Shown: positions 1-9,926, counted from the stretch's first letter. The stretch is DNA of 64,000 bases from Streptococcus oralis subsp. tigurinus AZ_3a (GCA_000344275.1 AORU01000001.1:214765-278764), one strand, 5' to 3'. Made by a program: numbers and translations. Notes: generated by a model from the letters alone, not told the origin.

Positions 1-1087
1 ACTGACCAATCAAGTCTGACAAATCTTTCTTGGCTTCTTCAATCTGACGAGCTGAGGCTGGTTTAACAGGATAAATAACCTGAGTCGTCAGCATTTTTCC
101 TGTTGCATCTACTACAGCTAGCTTGGCCCCTGTACGAAAGGCAGGGTCAAAACCTAGAACCACGCGCCCTTTCAGCGGAGCAACCAAGAGGAGATTGCGC
201 AGGTTATCAGAAAAGAGTTGGATAGCCCCTTCTTCTGCCTTCTCTGTCAATTCTGTCCGAATGCGTCGCTCAATAGCTGGCAAGACCTTTTTCTTAACTG
301 ACCGTTGAACAACTTCATCAATATAGGTATTTTTCACCTTGAAACGAGCAGCGAAGAAAGATAGAATACGGTCTGTCGCATGTTCAAAGCCGACTTTTAA
401 GACGCCTAGTTTCTCCCCACGATTGAGAGCCAAGGTACGATAGCCCTGCATATTGCCAACTATCTCTGAAAAATCGTAATATATCTGAAAAACTTGTTTT
501 TCATCGAGATTTTCATCCTTGATTTGCGAAGTGATTTTAGAGTGTCTCAACACTTCCTGATAGGTCAGTGAGCGCAAGGTCACATCTTCAGATAAGGCTT
601 CGACCAAGATATCAACTGCACCAGCCAAGGCTTCTTGACCAGTCGCAAATCCTTCACAGACAAACTTCTCAGCTTCTTTCTCTAATCCATCTACGTTTTG
701 CAAGATCAAGCGAGCAAGAGGAAAGAGTCCAGCTTCACGAGCAATGGTTGCCTTGGTCCGACGCTTTTCCTTATAAGGAAGATAGAGTTCTTCAACGTCT
801 GCTAATTTTTCAGCTGCCAAAATAGCTGCTTCCAATTCCTTAGTTAGCTTGCCTTGTTCTTGAATCTTAGCCAAGACAGCTTCCTTGCGATCATTGAGAT
901 TTGTCAGACTTTTATCCAGGTCGATAATGGCCTTAATCGCCACCTCATCCAGACTACCAGTCATGTCCTTGCGATAACGGGCGATGAAGGGAATCGTCGC
1001 CCCTTCTGCTGTCAAACTTAGAACAGTATCGATTTGCTTTAAGGTTACTCCCAAATCTTGGGAGATTTTTTCATATTTTTTATCCAT
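1..1087 (-). CDS. tex: Tex family RNA-binding protein, C-terminus beyond window
   Basis: The first 362 residues of a Tex (transcription accessory) protein are visible; the gene runs off the left edge, so the C-terminal helix-hairpin-helix and S1 domains are not seen. The N-terminal Tex-type helical region is followed at about residue 308 by the YqgF/RNase H-like fold, recognised by the VVLGFDPAFRTGAKLAVVD stretch. Tex proteins are cytoplasmic nucleic-acid-binding factors affecting transcription and stress tolerance. The start MDKKYEKIS has no Shine-Dalgarno upstream. Instead an extended -10 box lies 6 nt before the ATG, which suggests a leaderless message. Identity is secure; the role in this strain is inferred from the family. 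Confidence 0.93.
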   Translation of the reverse strand, partial: MDKKYEKISQDLGVTLKQIDTVLSLTAEGATIPFIARYRKDMTGSLDEVAIKAIIDLDKSLTNLNDRKEAVLAKIQEQGKLTKELEAAILAAEKLADVEELYLPYKEKRRTKATIAREAGLFPLARLILQNVDGLEKEAEKFVCEGFATGQEALAGAVDILVEALSEDVTLRSLTYQEVLRHSKITSQIKDENLDEKQVFQIYYDFSEIVGNMQGYRTLALNRGEKLGVLKVGFEHATDRILSFFAARFKVKNTYIDEVVQRSVKKKVLPAIERRIRTELTEKAEEGAIQLFSDNLRNLLLVAPLKGRVVLGFDPAFRTGAKLAVVDATGKMLTTQVIYPVKPASARQIEEAKKDLSDLIGQ

Positions 1088-1093
1088 GAATCT

Positions 1094-1102
1094 ATTATAC
1101 CA
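1094..1102 (-). promoter_or_regulatory. extended -10 box of tex, leaderless arrangement
   Basis: On the minus strand the sequence reads TGGTATAAT, then six bases, then the tex ATG. Transcription starting 7 nt after the -10 box would begin at the A of the start codon. No good -35 is present, as is usual for TGn-type promoters. Confidence 0.6.
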
Positions 1103-1181
1103 TAAGGAACAGCTCTTGTTTTGCCTTACCTATTTTTGCATCTTTGATTATCAAAATAATCCCATTTCCGCAAAATAATAG

Positions 1182-1187
1182 TATAAT
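1182..1187 (+). promoter_or_regulatory. putative -10 box for the 43-aa ORF/permease operon
   Basis: TATAAT lies 30 nt upstream of the small ORF at 1218. The -35 region is poor. It is the only candidate in the divergent gap between tex and this plus-strand operon. Confidence 0.4.
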
Positions 1188-1217
1188 AGAGGTAGAATGT
1201 AGAAAAGAGGTAGGCAC

Positions 1218-1349
1218 ATGGCTGTTAAATTTACAAAAACCGATGACTTGGACAAGATGTTTGAAGAATTTGCTAAACTTCCTGACTTAACACAAGTCAC
1301 TTTTCCAGATGACAAAGATAAAAAAGAAAAAGTTGAGAAGAAAAAATAG
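1218..1349 (+). CDS. small charged protein (43 aa), SPJ_0845-like family
   Basis: A 43-codon ORF begins MAVKFTKTDDLDKMFEEFAKLP and ends in a Lys/Glu/Asp-rich tail. It starts 8 nt downstream of GAGGTAGG (a ribosome binding site), and its TAG is directly abutted by the ATG of the permease gene, so the two are very probably co-translated. It has no signal peptide or membrane segment. I recognise it as one of the short conserved streptococcal proteins annotated as the SPJ_0845 family, from memory only; its function is unknown. The tight coupling to the permease pair is the only functional hint. Confidence 0.75.
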   Translation: MAVKFTKTDDLDKMFEEFAKLPDLTQVTFPDDKDKKEKVEKKK

Positions 1350-2255
1350 ATGACTGTTTTCCAATCTCTTCCTCCTAGCATCTTACAAGCGGGGGCAATC
1401 TTTCTCTCTATCATGATTGAAGCCCTTCCTTTTATCTTGATAGGGAGTCTTATTTCGGGATTGATTGAGGTCTATATCACGCCTGATAAAGTTTATGAGT
1501 TTCTTCCTCGCAATCGTTGGGGGAGGATCTTTTTTGGTACCTTCATTGGCTTTCTCTTTCCATCCTGCGAGTGTGGAATCGTTCCCATCATCAATCGTTT
1601 TCTGGAAAAGAAAGTGCCCAGCTACACGGCCGTTCCTTTTCTGGTGACTGCGCCCATTATCAATCCTATCGTTCTTTTCGCCACATATTCTGCCTTTGGC
1701 AATTCAATAAAACTTGCCTTCTTGCGAGCGCTGGGAGCCATTGTGATTGCTTTGGTGCTTGGAATTTTCCTAGGATTTTTCTGGAAGGAACCCATTCAAA
1801 AAAAGAATCCTATCGCTTGTCATGAACATGACTTTTCACACTTGGGTCCTGCTAGAAAGGTCTTTCAGGTCTTTATACAGGCTATTGATGAGTTTTTTGA
1901 TATGGGGCGTTACTTGGTCTTTGGCTGTCTCTTTGCGGCTATTGTGCAGGTCTATGTCCCGACTCGGATCTTGACCTCTATCAGCGCTAGTCCAGTCTTT
2001 GCGATTCTCTTGCTCATGTTTCTAGCCTTTCTCCTCTCTCTTTGTAGCGAGGCGGACGCCTTTATCGGTGCTTCTCTCCTCTCGAGCTTCGGCCTAGCGC
2101 CAGTCCTTGCTTTTCTGGTCATTGGCCCCATGCTTGATATCAAAAATCTCCTCATGATGAAACACTATCTCAAAGCGCGCTTCATCTGGCAATTCATGGG
2201 CATCGTGACAGTACTTGTCTTGCTTTATTCTTACATGATGGGGGTGATGGTATGA
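1350..2255 (+). CDS. UPF0718/YraQ-type permease (301 aa)
   Basis: This polytopic membrane protein has about eight hydrophobic segments and belongs to the UPF0718/DUF318 (YraQ) permease family. Two family hallmarks are visible: PSCECGIVPI at about residue 70, followed by a PFLVTAPIINPIV segment, and CSEADAFIGASLL at about residue 232. Its transported substrate is not established; the conserved Cys/Glu residues make a metal or thiol-related substrate conceivable, but that is inference. The start abuts the stop of the 43-aa ORF, and the stop overlaps the next ATG by 4 nt (ATGA). This is a translationally coupled three-gene unit ending at the terminator after 3067. Confidence 0.85.
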   Translation: MTVFQSLPPSILQAGAIFLSIMIEALPFILIGSLISGLIEVYITPDKVYEFLPRNRWGRIFFGTFIGFLFPSCECGIVPIINRFLEKKVPSYTAVPFLVTAPIINPIVLFATYSAFGNSIKLAFLRALGAIVIALVLGIFLGFFWKEPIQKKNPIACHEHDFSHLGPARKVFQVFIQAIDEFFDMGRYLVFGCLFAAIVQVYVPTRILTSISASPVFAILLLMFLAFLLSLCSEADAFIGASLLSSFGLAPVLAFLVIGPMLDIKNLLMMKHYLKARFIWQFMGIVTVLVLLYSYMMGVMV

Positions 2256-3067
2256 CCCGATTTTTCATTTTACTGGGTTATTTTGCCCTGACTCTGTATC
2301 TGCAGCTATCTGGCAAGCTCAGTCACTACATCAACCTCCACTATTCCTATCTAGTCTATATCTCTATGGTCCTTTCTCTTCTGTTGGCTCTGGTCCAATT
2401 CTATATCTGGATTAAGAAAATCAACTCTCACAGCCATTTGGAAAGCCGTCGAGCTAGACGAATCAGCATCCTTTTACTGTCTCTACCTCTGTTGATTGGA
2501 GTTGCCTTTCCGACAGTAAGTTTGGACTCGAGAACCATATCTGCCAAAGGATATCATTTCCCACTTTCTGAGGGAATCAACACAGCCATTCAGGCAAGCG
2601 AAGGAACATCTAGTCAATACCTCAAACCCGATACCAGCACCTATTTTTCCAAATCTGCTTATGAAAAGGAAATGAGGTCTACAGCTGACAAATACCTCAC
2701 CCAGCCAACCATTCAAGTCACTGATAAAAACTATATGGAGGTAATGGAAGTTCTCTATGACTATCCTCAAGAGTTTGAAAGAAAGAAAATCGAGTTTACA
2801 GGCTTTGTTTATAACGATCCTAGCCATCCAGATAGCCAGTTCCTCTTTCGCTTTGGGATTATCCACTGTATCGCAGACTCTGGTGTATATGGACTCCTTA
2901 CTAAGGGGAACTCACGCCAGTATCCTGACAATACTTGGATTACCGCCAGAGGAACCCTGACCCTCCACTACCATAAAGAACTCAAACAAAAACTCCCAAC
3001 ACTAGAGGTTGAGAGTTTCACAAAAGTAGACAAACCAGAAAATCCTTATGTCTATCGTGTGTTTTAA
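2252..3067 (+). CDS. TIGR03943-type permease subunit (271 aa)
   Basis: This is the partner of the preceding permease. Two or three N-terminal hydrophobic helices (about residues 5-25, 33-55 and 73-90) are followed by a roughly 180-residue soluble, probably extracytoplasmic domain. The family (TIGR03943, YcgQ-like) is typically encoded directly after a UPF0718 permease, as here with a 4-nt overlap, so the two probably form one membrane complex. The C-terminal domain contains FTGFVYNDPSHPDSQFLFRFGI and GTLTLHYHKEL, conserved-looking patches without a known catalytic motif. Substrate unknown. Confidence 0.82.
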   Translation: MTRFFILLGYFALTLYLQLSGKLSHYINLHYSYLVYISMVLSLLLALVQFYIWIKKINSHSHLESRRARRISILLLSLPLLIGVAFPTVSLDSRTISAKGYHFPLSEGINTAIQASEGTSSQYLKPDTSTYFSKSAYEKEMRSTADKYLTQPTIQVTDKNYMEVMEVLYDYPQEFERKKIEFTGFVYNDPSHPDSQFLFRFGIIHCIADSGVYGLLTKGNSRQYPDNTWITARGTLTLHYHKELKQKLPTLEVESFTKVDKPENPYVYRVF

Positions 3068-3095
3068 AAAAGTAGCCTTTTCAGGCTACTTTTTT
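3068..3095 (+). terminator. rho-independent terminator after the permease operon
   Basis: A 10-bp stem, AAAAGTAGCC with GGCTACTTTT, and a TTTTCA loop, followed by a T-run. It begins directly after the TAA stop. Confidence 0.85.
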
Positions 3096-3147
3096 GTCCA
3101 TTATATGAATTTCATTCTACCTACTCTTTCGAATTGATAACAAACTC

Positions 3148-4074
3148 TCACTCTCCCTCCTTCCAATTCCGAGCAATCTCTTCGTCTTTCTGGAGTTGGT
3201 CTACCAGTTCCTCTACGGAGTCAAATTTGACCATATCTCGGACACGGTCTAACCAGTAGACCATGACTGTCTCACCGTAAATATCATCTGAAAAGTCGAA
3301 AATATTGACTTCAAAACGTGGTTCTTCACCATCAAAGGTAACATTTTTCCCAACACTTGCCATGCCACGATATCTCTGACGCTGCACTTCGATATCGACT
3401 ACGTAAACACCGTCCGCTGGCATGTAAGTTCGGTCTCTTAGGACCAGATTGGCTGTTGGATAACCAATAGTCCGCCCACGAGCATTTCCATGAACGACCA
3501 TTCCACGAGATGGGAGCGGAGTGCCGAGCAAATGATTGACTTCCTTGACATCTCCATCAAGAATTGCCTGACGAATCCGTGTAGAACTAATCTTGCCCTT
3601 TTCATCCTCAACTGGAGGAACAATGATGATCTCTCCATCAAAATAGTCCTTCAGTTCATCCGCAGTTTTCTTATCAGAGCCAAAGGTATAGTCAAATCCT
3701 GCTACAATAATCGCTGGTTTTAAAGCTCGAACATAGGTATCAAAGAATTCTTGACCCGTTAAACTAGCAAATTTGCTACTAAAGTCAAGTAAGAACAGAG
3801 CCTCTACCCCATGCCACTTCATCTTGTGCTCCCGTTCCTCGTGATTGACGATATGGAGCATGAGCTCAGGTTGGTAAGGTTGCAAGGCAAGTTTTGGCGA
3901 CTCTGTAAAGGTCATCACGACAACTGGCAGATAATCCTTCATCGAAGCCTTGCTGGCCACTTCAAAAAGTTTCTGATGCCCCTTGTGGATGCCATCAAAA
4001 TAACCTAATACAAGGACTGTTTTTCCCGGTACTGCAATGTCTTTTTCGTTCTTAATAGGTACTGTTGTAATCAT
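3148..4074 (-). CDS. ribF: bifunctional riboflavin kinase/FAD synthetase
   Basis: The product (308 aa) converts riboflavin to FMN and then FAD in the cytoplasm. The N-terminal nucleotidyltransferase domain (about 15-180) carries GYFDGIHKGHQ at residues 24-34 and ends with the STRIRQAI patch. The C-terminal riboflavin kinase domain (about 183-305) has GRTIGYPTANL and DGVYVVD. Length is normal for the family. Mitis-group homologues were once annotated mreA (macrolide efflux), a misassignment. The ATG is preceded by an extended -10 box at a 6-nt distance and no Shine-Dalgarno, again suggesting a leaderless mRNA. It sits downstream of smc but behind smc's terminator. Confidence 0.95.
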   Translation of the reverse strand: MITTVPIKNEKDIAVPGKTVLVLGYFDGIHKGHQKLFEVASKASMKDYLPVVVMTFTESPKLALQPYQPELMLHIVNHEEREHKMKWHGVEALFLLDFSSKFASLTGQEFFDTYVRALKPAIIVAGFDYTFGSDKKTADELKDYFDGEIIIVPPVEDEKGKISSTRIRQAILDGDVKEVNHLLGTPLPSRGMVVHGNARGRTIGYPTANLVLRDRTYMPADGVYVVDIEVQRQRYRGMASVGKNVTFDGEEPRFEVNIFDFSDDIYGETVMVYWLDRVRDMVKFDSVEELVDQLQKDEEIARNWKEGE

Positions 4075-4080
4075 AAAACT

Positions 4081-4089
4081 ATTATATCA
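4081..4089 (-). promoter_or_regulatory. extended -10 box of ribF, leaderless arrangement
   Basis: TGATATAAT followed by AGTTTT and then the ribF ATG. The predicted transcription start coincides with the start codon. The same 18-base layout recurs before the sulfoxide reductase-like gene at 57709. Confidence 0.6.
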
Positions 4090-4175
4090 TAGAGAAAGTC
4101 TTTTCGCTAAGAGGAAATCCCAAATGTCGTTTTCTGCGCCTGAACTGACCTTAAGTGAAAATTTAGCACTTTAGT

Positions 4176-4206
4176 TTTAAAAATAGCACCTCCTAAGAGA
4201 TGCTAT
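4176..4206 (-). terminator. terminator after smc
   Basis: On the minus strand, ATAGCATCTC pairs with GAGGTGCTAT (10 bp, one G-U) around a TTAG loop, followed by TTTTTAAAA. It closes the rnc-smc operon. Confidence 0.8.
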
Positions 4207-4216
4207 CATTTGGTAA

Positions 4217-7200
4217 CTAGTCTATTGTTTCTTCTAAATCTTTTAATTTAACCGAAACAATCTTAGAAACACCTGATTCTTGCATGGTAACTCCATAGAT
4301 AGAATCCGCTGCCGCCATCGTCCCCTTACGGTGAGTTACGACGATAAACTGACTATCCTTGTCAAAGCGGTTGAGGTAATCCCCAAAGCGTTTGACATTG
4401 GCTTCGTCCAGCGCCGCCTCTACCTCATCCAAGATGACGAAAGGAATGGTCTTAACTCGGATGATTGAGAAGAGCAGAGCCAGAGCAGATAGGGCTTTTT
4501 CACCGCCACTCATGAGGTTGAGAGATTGGATTTTCTTACCTGGAGGTTGGACAGAAATCTCCACACCAGCTGTTAAAAGATCGCCCTCAGTCAAAATCAA
4601 GTCTGCCTGACCACCGCCAAACATCTGTCTAAAGGTCACTTTAAAGGACTCACGAATAGCTTCAAAGGTTGATTTGAAGCGTTCCTTAACCTCATCATTC
4701 ATCTCTGTGATGGTCTCAAGGAGTAGGTTTTTCGCAGATAAAATATCATCTCGTTGGCTATTGAGGAAATCCAGACGGTTGTGAACTTCTTCGTACTGGT
4801 CAATAGCGTCCAAGTTGACAGGACCCAGCGAGCGAATAGCCTTCTCTAAATCCTTAACCTCTTGCTCCGCCAGATTGAGATTTTCCAGTTCATGAGCCTT
4901 TTCTAGCGCCTCTGTATAACTGATCTGGTACTGGTCAGTTAATTGAGCTTGTAGATGGCGCAAGCGTTCACTGACCTTTTCCTTCTTAGCTTCAGCACGT
5001 GTTTGCTTGCGAATCCACTCTTCGTTCTGCTGGCGAGCCTGATCCAAATTGCTGGCAATATCATCCAGTTGACCCTCGATATCATCCAATTCAAACTGCT
5101 TGCGAATCAGACCTTGTTGAAGATTGGCTTTCTGAGTTTTGGCCTCTTCCTCCTGCTGACTTAGCAAATCCGTATCCACTTTCTCAAGATTATCAACCTT
5201 TTCTTGGAGAAGACGCTGAATCTCCTCTTGCTCGATATCCAGATTATCCAGTTCCTTGCCTAAGCGTTCAATATCAGCCACTTCGTACCGTTTTTGTCCT
5301 TGCAGTTCGGACTTAAGCAAGCGCGCTTGAGAAATCTGTTCCTGCAAGTTTTGATAACGTTCTTGAATAGCGTTTTTGTTAGACTTAATCTCTTCAATCT
5401 CAGCTTCTAGATTTTGCTTTTCACTGGCAATAGTAGCAAGGCGCTCTTGGCATTTTTCCTTGTCCGCTTGCCAATCTCCTTCAGTAAGGCGATTTAATTC
5501 CTCTTCTTGAAGTTTCCAAAGCGTTTCCAGTTCTTCGACATGCTGATTGGTTTGTTGATAAGCAAGATACAAACCTTGCTCCTGAATACGAGCTTGCTCA
5601 CCCTGAGATTTGATAGCTTCTAATCTTTCTGCCAATACCGCCATCTCATCTTGCAAGGTCTTCAAACTCGCTTCTTCTGACCGCAAGTCAGCTTCTTCTT
5701 CAGCAATTTCTTTTTGTAATTGCTCCAGTTCTGGCTTGATGAAGATACTGTTATTTTGACGATTGGCACCACCCGCATAGGAACCACCTGTACGCAATTC
5801 GGTACCATCAAGCGTCACCATGCGAACCTGATAGCGAACTTGACGAGCCGCTGTACGCGCATGTTCTACAGTATCAAAGATAGCCGTCGTAGCTAGCAAG
5901 TTCTTGAAAATGGCTTCTAGTCTCTTGTCAAACGACACCAACTCATCTGCCATGCCCAGAAATCCTGGACTTGCAGCGATAGCGTCTTGATTCTGACTAG
6001 ATATTGTACGCGCCTTAATCGTTGTCAAAGGAAGGAAGGTCGCACGACCAGCTCTGTTACGTTTGAGGAAATCAATCGCCTTGGTTGCCGCATTTTCATC
6101 TTCTACGATGATATGCTGACTGCTAGCTCCAAGTGCAATCTCCAATGCAGTTTGATAATGCACATCAAAGGTCAAATGTTCACTGACTGCACCAATGATC
6201 CCCCCAAGACGGTCTTTTTCTTGGAGAACACTCTTAACACCCGCATAAAAATTACTATGATTTCTTAGGATGTTTTCTAAGCTTTGGGCTCTTGCCTGCT
6301 TGTTTTTGAGACTATCCAGACGGTCAAAGAGTTGGCTCTGCTGGGCTTGGTAAGAAACTTTCTGTTCCTCTTGTTCCTTGGCACTAGCTTGGTAGTCTGC
6401 CAATAATTTCTGAACCTGCTCCTTGGCAATTTCAAGCTCGTCTTTTTGCTTACTAGCCTTCTCTTTAGCTGTAGCCAGCTGTTCTTTCAATTTCTCAAGT
6501 TGATCTGCTTGTTTTTGAGATAGTTGACGGCTGTTTTCTACTTCATTCTCGATGCGGGTCAACTGGTTTGAGACATCCGCTTCTTCTTGTAAAAGAGCCA
6601 CAAAACGTTCACGCAGGAGCTCGATCATCTGGTCAGGATCATCTGAAAATGCCAACAACTCCGCTTCTAAACGATTGAGTTCCTTGTTGTTTTCAGCTAG
6701 ACTTTCCTCTAACTGTTCCAAGTTCGCTTCTTTTTCAGATTTTTCTTTACTCAGAGCCTTTCTCTTATCTTCCAAAGTCGCCAAACGGGCTTGTGCTTCT
6801 TGTTGATTGAGGGCTACTTGCTCGGATTCCAGTTTTGATAGGGCTAGTTTTCGCTCTAAGTCACTGATCAAACTAGTCAAATCCATCAAACTTCCTTGAT
6901 CCTTGGCCATTTGAGCTTGGAGATCCTGTCGTTTCTTTTTAAGAGTCTGATTTTCCTCTTCTAACTCTTCACGCTTTTGGTAATAGCTAGTCAAGAGTTC
7001 CTGAACCTGCGTTAGCTCTTCTTCTGTTAGCTCTAGTTCAGTCTTGTTTTCCTTGATTTGGGCAACCAGTACATCCAAGTAAATCGCCTTGCGTTGACCA
7101 TCCAAGTCGAGAAACTTGCGAGCATTCTCGGCTTGTTTTGCAAAGGGCTTGATTTGATTGTCCAACTCATAGATAATGTCCTCTAAGCGGTCGAGATTGT

Positions 7201-7756
7201 CCTGAGTTTGTTGCAGTTTGCTTTCTGTTTCTTTTCGACGAGTCTTGTATTTTAAAACTCCAGCTGCTTCTTCAAAAATAGCTCGACGCTCTTCAGGCTT
7301 GGAATTAAAAATCTCCTCAACCTTCCCTTGGGAAATGATGGAGAAGGAATCCCGTCCCAAACCGGTATCTAAGAAAAGGTCATGAATATCACGCAAGCGC
7401 ACTTTCTTGCCGTCAATTCGATACTCGCTATCCCCACTACGATAGATATGGCGTTCTACCTTAATGACTTGCCCTGCATCCTTGATAAAGCCATCTTCAT
7501 TGTCCAAGGTCACGATAACAGAGGCATAATTGAGTGGTTTGCGACTCTCTGTTCCAGCAAAGATAACGTCAGGCATCTTACCACCACGAAGGCTCTTGAT
7601 ACTGGACTCCCCCAAGGCCCATCGTAGACTTTCTGTGATATTTGACTTCCCAGAACCATTGGGCCCAACGACAGCTGTCACACCTTGATCAAAGACTACC
7701 CTGGTCTTGTCAGCAAAGGACTTGAATCCCTGGATCTCAATTTCCTTTAAATACAT
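4217..7756 (-). CDS. smc: chromosome segregation ATPase SMC
   Basis: A full-length SMC (1179 aa), the ATPase core of the bacterial condensin that acts with ScpA/ScpB in nucleoid compaction and segregation. The N-terminal head has the Walker [10 protein letters not shown] (residues 31-39). Two long Glu/Gln/Lys-rich coiled coils (about 170-500 and 670-1000) flank a hinge (about 500-670) with a [10 protein letters not shown] patch. The C-terminal head carries the ABC signature [10 protein letters not shown] and the Walker B/D-loop [15 protein letters not shown]. Its start overlaps the end of rnc by 10 nt, implying translational coupling. Nothing unusual is seen. Confidence 0.97.
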   Translation of the reverse strand: MYLKEIEIQGFKSFADKTRVVFDQGVTAVVGPNGSGKSNITESLRWALGESSIKSLRGGKMPDVIFAGTESRKPLNYASVIVTLDNEDGFIKDAGQVIKVERHIYRSGDSEYRIDGKKVRLRDIHDLFLDTGLGRDSFSIISQGKVEEIFNSKPEERRAIFEEAAGVLKYKTRRKETESKLQQTQDNLDRLEDIIYELDNQIKPFAKQAENARKFLDLDGQRKAIYLDVLVAQIKENKTELELTEEELTQVQELLTSYYQKREELEEENQTLKKKRQDLQAQMAKDQGSLMDLTSLISDLERKLALSKLESEQVALNQQEAQARLATLEDKRKALSKEKSEKEANLEQLEESLAENNKELNRLEAELLAFSDDPDQMIELLRERFVALLQEEADVSNQLTRIENEVENSRQLSQKQADQLEKLKEQLATAKEKASKQKDELEIAKEQVQKLLADYQASAKEQEEQKVSYQAQQSQLFDRLDSLKNKQARAQSLENILRNHSNFYAGVKSVLQEKDRLGGIIGAVSEHLTFDVHYQTALEIALGASSQHIIVEDENAATKAIDFLKRNRAGRATFLPLTTIKARTISSQNQDAIAASPGFLGMADELVSFDKRLEAIFKNLLATTAIFDTVEHARTAARQVRYQVRMVTLDGTELRTGGSYAGGANRQNNSIFIKPELEQLQKEIAEEEADLRSEEASLKTLQDEMAVLAERLEAIKSQGEQARIQEQGLYLAYQQTNQHVEELETLWKLQEEELNRLTEGDWQADKEKCQERLATIASEKQNLEAEIEEIKSNKNAIQERYQNLQEQISQARLLKSELQGQKRYEVADIERLGKELDNLDIEQEEIQRLLQEKVDNLEKVDTDLLSQQEEEAKTQKANLQQGLIRKQFELDDIEGQLDDIASNLDQARQQNEEWIRKQTRAEAKKEKVSERLRHLQAQLTDQYQISYTEALEKAHELENLNLAEQEVKDLEKAIRSLGPVNLDAIDQYEEVHNRLDFLNSQRDDILSAKNLLLETITEMNDEVKERFKSTFEAIRESFKVTFRQMFGGGQADLILTEGDLLTAGVEISVQPPGKKIQSLNLMSGGEKALSALALLFSIIRVKTIPFVILDEVEAALDEANVKRFGDYLNRFDKDSQFIVVTHRKGTMAAADSIYGVTMQESGVSKIVSVKLKDLEETID

Positions 7757-8445
7757 GAATCAAGCCCTTTCTCAACGGCATTTTTTGCGGCCTCTTGCTC
7801 TGCCAATTTTTTAGAACGGCCTTGACCTTTTCCGATACTCTTGCCCTCAACCAGAACTTCTACATCAAAAACCTTATCATGAGCAGGTCCCGTTTCAGAG
7901 GTCACCTGGTAGCGAATATCCACATCTCCATTGACTTGGAGCAACTCTTGCAAGTGTGTCTTGTAATCCTTAATCATTTCAAAGTCACCTGCTTCAACCT
8001 TGGGAATCATGACCTGATAGATGAACTCTTTTACTCTAGCAACATCCTTGTCCAAAAGCAAAGCACCCAGAAAGGCTTCAAAGGCATCTCCAAGAATGGT
8101 GTCACGATTGCGCCCACCAGACTTTTCTTCCCCTTTCCCAAGCTTGATAAACTGGTCAAACTGACAATCACGCGCAAAACCAGCCAAACTCTCCTCACGG
8201 ACAATCATGGCACGGAGTTTAGACAAATCTCCCTCTGGTTTCTTAGGATATTTTTTATACAGATATTCTGAAATCAATAATTGCAGAACAGCGTCTCCTA
8301 AAAATTCCAAGCGCTCATTGTGTGAAATTTTTAAGAGGCGGTGCTCATTGGCATAACTCGTATGAGTAAAGGCAGTTTCCAGTAAGTTTTTGTCTGCAAA
8401 TTCGATTGCAAAACGCTTCTTTAGTACAGTTTGTAATTCTTTCAT
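7747..8445 (-). CDS. rnc: ribonuclease III
   Basis: RNase III (232 aa) cleaves double-stranded RNA in rRNA processing and RNA decay. The catalytic domain (about 1-150) has the signature [12 protein letters not shown] at residues 43-54 and the second acidic patch [15 protein letters not shown] dsRNA-binding domain follows (about 158-228, ending [13 protein letters not shown]). The start has a GAAAGAGGTTGGT ribosome binding site. It is the first gene of the rnc-smc operon. Confidence 0.96.
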   Translation of the reverse strand: MKELQTVLKKRFAIEFADKNLLETAFTHTSYANEHRLLKISHNERLEFLGDAVLQLLISEYLYKKYPKKPEGDLSKLRAMIVREESLAGFARDCQFDQFIKLGKGEEKSGGRNRDTILGDAFEAFLGALLLDKDVARVKEFIYQVMIPKVEAGDFEMIKDYKTHLQELLQVNGDVDIRYQVTSETGPAHDKVFDVEVLVEGKSIGKGQGRSKKLAEQEAAKNAVEKGLDSCI

Positions 8446-8479
8446 ACCAACCTCTTTCTAACTGATAACAGTCTCTTTC

Positions 8480-8488
8480 ATTATATCA
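8480..8488 (-). promoter_or_regulatory. extended -10 box for rnc-smc
   Basis: TGATATAAT lies 35-43 nt upstream of the rnc start. The -35 region is only weakly matched, so the TGn extension is the main support. Confidence 0.5.
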
Positions 8489-8590
8489 AAAAAAGCCTCC
8501 TGAGTCACTTTAAAACGGGACTAGAGGGGATTTGAGCATTTTTTAGAATAAAATTTTCAATTTTAGGAATAAATTTGGGACGAAATAAAG

Positions 8591-8611
8591 AAAAAAGCCT
8601 TAATTAAGACT
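8591..8611 (-). terminator. terminator after tRNA-Arg
   Basis: AGTCTT/AAGGCT stem with an AATT loop, then TTTTTTC on the minus strand, 18 nt past the tRNA 3' end. Confidence 0.75.
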
Positions 8612-8628
8612 TTCTCAGACTGTTTACA

Positions 8629-8700
8629 TCCACCCTGAGGGAATCGAACCCCCATCTCAAGAACCGGAATCTTACGTGATATCCATTACACTAAGGGTGG
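8629..8700 (-). tRNA. tRNA-Arg (CCG)
   Basis: A 72-nt cloverleaf: acceptor CCACCCT/AGGGTGG with discriminator A, a 3-bp D-stem, anticodon stem TAAGA/TCTTG with loop TTCCGGT (anticodon CCG), 4-nt variable loop, and T-arm GGGGG-TTCGATT-CCCTC. CCA is not encoded. It has its own promoter and terminator. Confidence 0.93.
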
Positions 8701-8711
8701 AAACTTGTTTT

Positions 8712-8740
8712 ATTATAACAGAAATTTGCTCTAATAACAA
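8712..8740 (-). promoter_or_regulatory. promoter of tRNA-Arg
   Basis: TTGTTA, 17-bp spacer, TATAAT; the -10 ends 11 nt before the tRNA 5' end. The promoter lies inside an AAACTTGTT...AACAAGTTT inverted repeat. Confidence 0.75.
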
Positions 8741-8767
8741 GTTTTTTATGGGTAGACTAAGCGTCCA

Positions 8768-9754
8768 TTAATGGGAAGCATCCCCGTTCCAGATAGAGTT
8801 TTTCACGATAACATAATCAACGTGTTTAAGGTCAGCAAGTCTGCGTCCACCTGCATAAGAGATAGCACTTTGTAAATCTTGCTCCATCTCAGTAAGGGTG
8901 TCTTGCAAATGCCCTTTGGCAGGAAGTAAGATGCGTTTGCCTTCCACATTTTTGTAAGCGCCTTTTTGATACTGTGAAGCTGAACCATAGTATTCTTTGA
9001 ACTGTTCGCCATCGACTTCGATTGTCTTTCCTGGGCTTTCGATATGCCCTGCAAAAAGGGAACCGATCATGACCATGCTAGCACCGAAACGGATAGACTT
9101 GGCAATATCACCATGAGTACGAATCCCACCATCAGCGATGATCGGTTTACGCGCAGCCTTGGCACACCAGCGTAGGGCAGCCAACTGCCAACCACCTGTA
9201 CCAAAACCAGTCTTGACCTTGGTGATACAAACCTTACCAGGACCGATTCCAACCTTAGTGGCATCTGCTCCAGCATTTTCCAATTCACGCACAGCTTCTG
9301 GTGTCCCAACGTTACCAGCAATGACAAAAGTATCCGGCAATTCTTTCTTGATGTGTTGAATCATAGAAATCACGCTATCTGCATGACCGTGAGCAATATC
9401 AATCGTGATGTACTCAGGAGCATCAGCCTTGAGCTGGCTAACGAAATCATACTCATAGTCCTTGACACCAACAGAAATGGAAGCAATGAGCCCTTGATCG
9501 TGCATACGTTTGATAAAAGGAATGCGCCCCGCCTCATCAAAACGGTGCATAATGTAAAAGTAACCGCCTTTAGCAAGTTGCTCTGCTACGTTCTCATCCA
9601 AAATCGTCTGCATATTTGCTGGCACAACAGGTAGTTTAAAAGTGTGTTTTCCAAACGTAATACTTGTATCCGCTTCTGAACGGCTTTTAATGACACATTT
9701 ATTTGGGATCAACTGAATATCTTCGTAATCAAAAATTGGAAATTCATTTAACAT
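8768..9754 (-). CDS. guaC: GMP reductase
   Basis: This TIM-barrel enzyme (328 aa) reductively deaminates GMP to IMP with NADPH, returning guanine nucleotides to the common purine pool. The active-site cysteine lies in [15 protein letters not shown] (about residue 176). Other IMPDH/GMPR landmarks are [37 protein letters not shown] and the [11 protein letters not shown] flap. No CBS domains are present, as expected for GMPR and unlike IMPDH. It is monocistronic, with a consensus promoter and an approximately 75-nt leader that can form two small hairpins. The start codon has no convincing Shine-Dalgarno, so leader-based control is possible. Confidence 0.95.
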   Translation of the reverse strand: MLNEFPIFDYEDIQLIPNKCVIKSRSEADTSITFGKHTFKLPVVPANMQTILDENVAEQLAKGGYFYIMHRFDEAGRIPFIKRMHDQGLIASISVGVKDYEYDFVSQLKADAPEYITIDIAHGHADSVISMIQHIKKELPDTFVIAGNVGTPEAVRELENAGADATKVGIGPGKVCITKVKTGFGTGGWQLAALRWCAKAARKPIIADGGIRTHGDIAKSIRFGASMVMIGSLFAGHIESPGKTIEVDGEQFKEYYGSASQYQKGAYKNVEGKRILLPAKGHLQDTLTEMEQDLQSAISYAGGRRLADLKHVDYVIVKNSIWNGDASH

Positions 9755-9828
9755 ATCGATGTCTCGTTTCTTTTATAATGACCTACCTATGCTTGCGCAT
9801 CCCTACGCCTTTTCCCGACGTTTCCTTG
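9755..9828 (-). promoter_or_regulatory. putative structured leader of guaC
   Basis: Between the predicted start of transcription and the ATG the RNA can form ACGTC-(7 nt)-GGCGT (9805-9821) and ATGC-GCAA-GCAT with a GNRA-type loop (9789-9800), joined by AGGG. It does not match the purine riboswitch core that I know. It may be a regulatory leader or a stabilising 5' UTR. Confidence 0.35.
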
Positions 9829-9832
9829 ATTT

Positions 9833-9861
9833 ATTATAAACCAAAGTACAGTTTTTGTCAA
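9833..9861 (-). promoter_or_regulatory. consensus promoter of guaC
   Basis: Perfect TTGACA (9856-9861), 17-bp spacer, perfect TATAAT (9833-9838). Confidence 0.9.
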
Positions 9862-9926
9862 ATAATTTCAATTATAAAATAATATCGTTCGGAAATTACT
9901 TGTATAAATAGCAAAAAGCGAAGAGA

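Noticed and set aside
9755..9840. Canonical purine riboswitch before guaC
   Set aside because: The conserved loop-loop and junction nucleotides are not found; only two short hairpins are visible.
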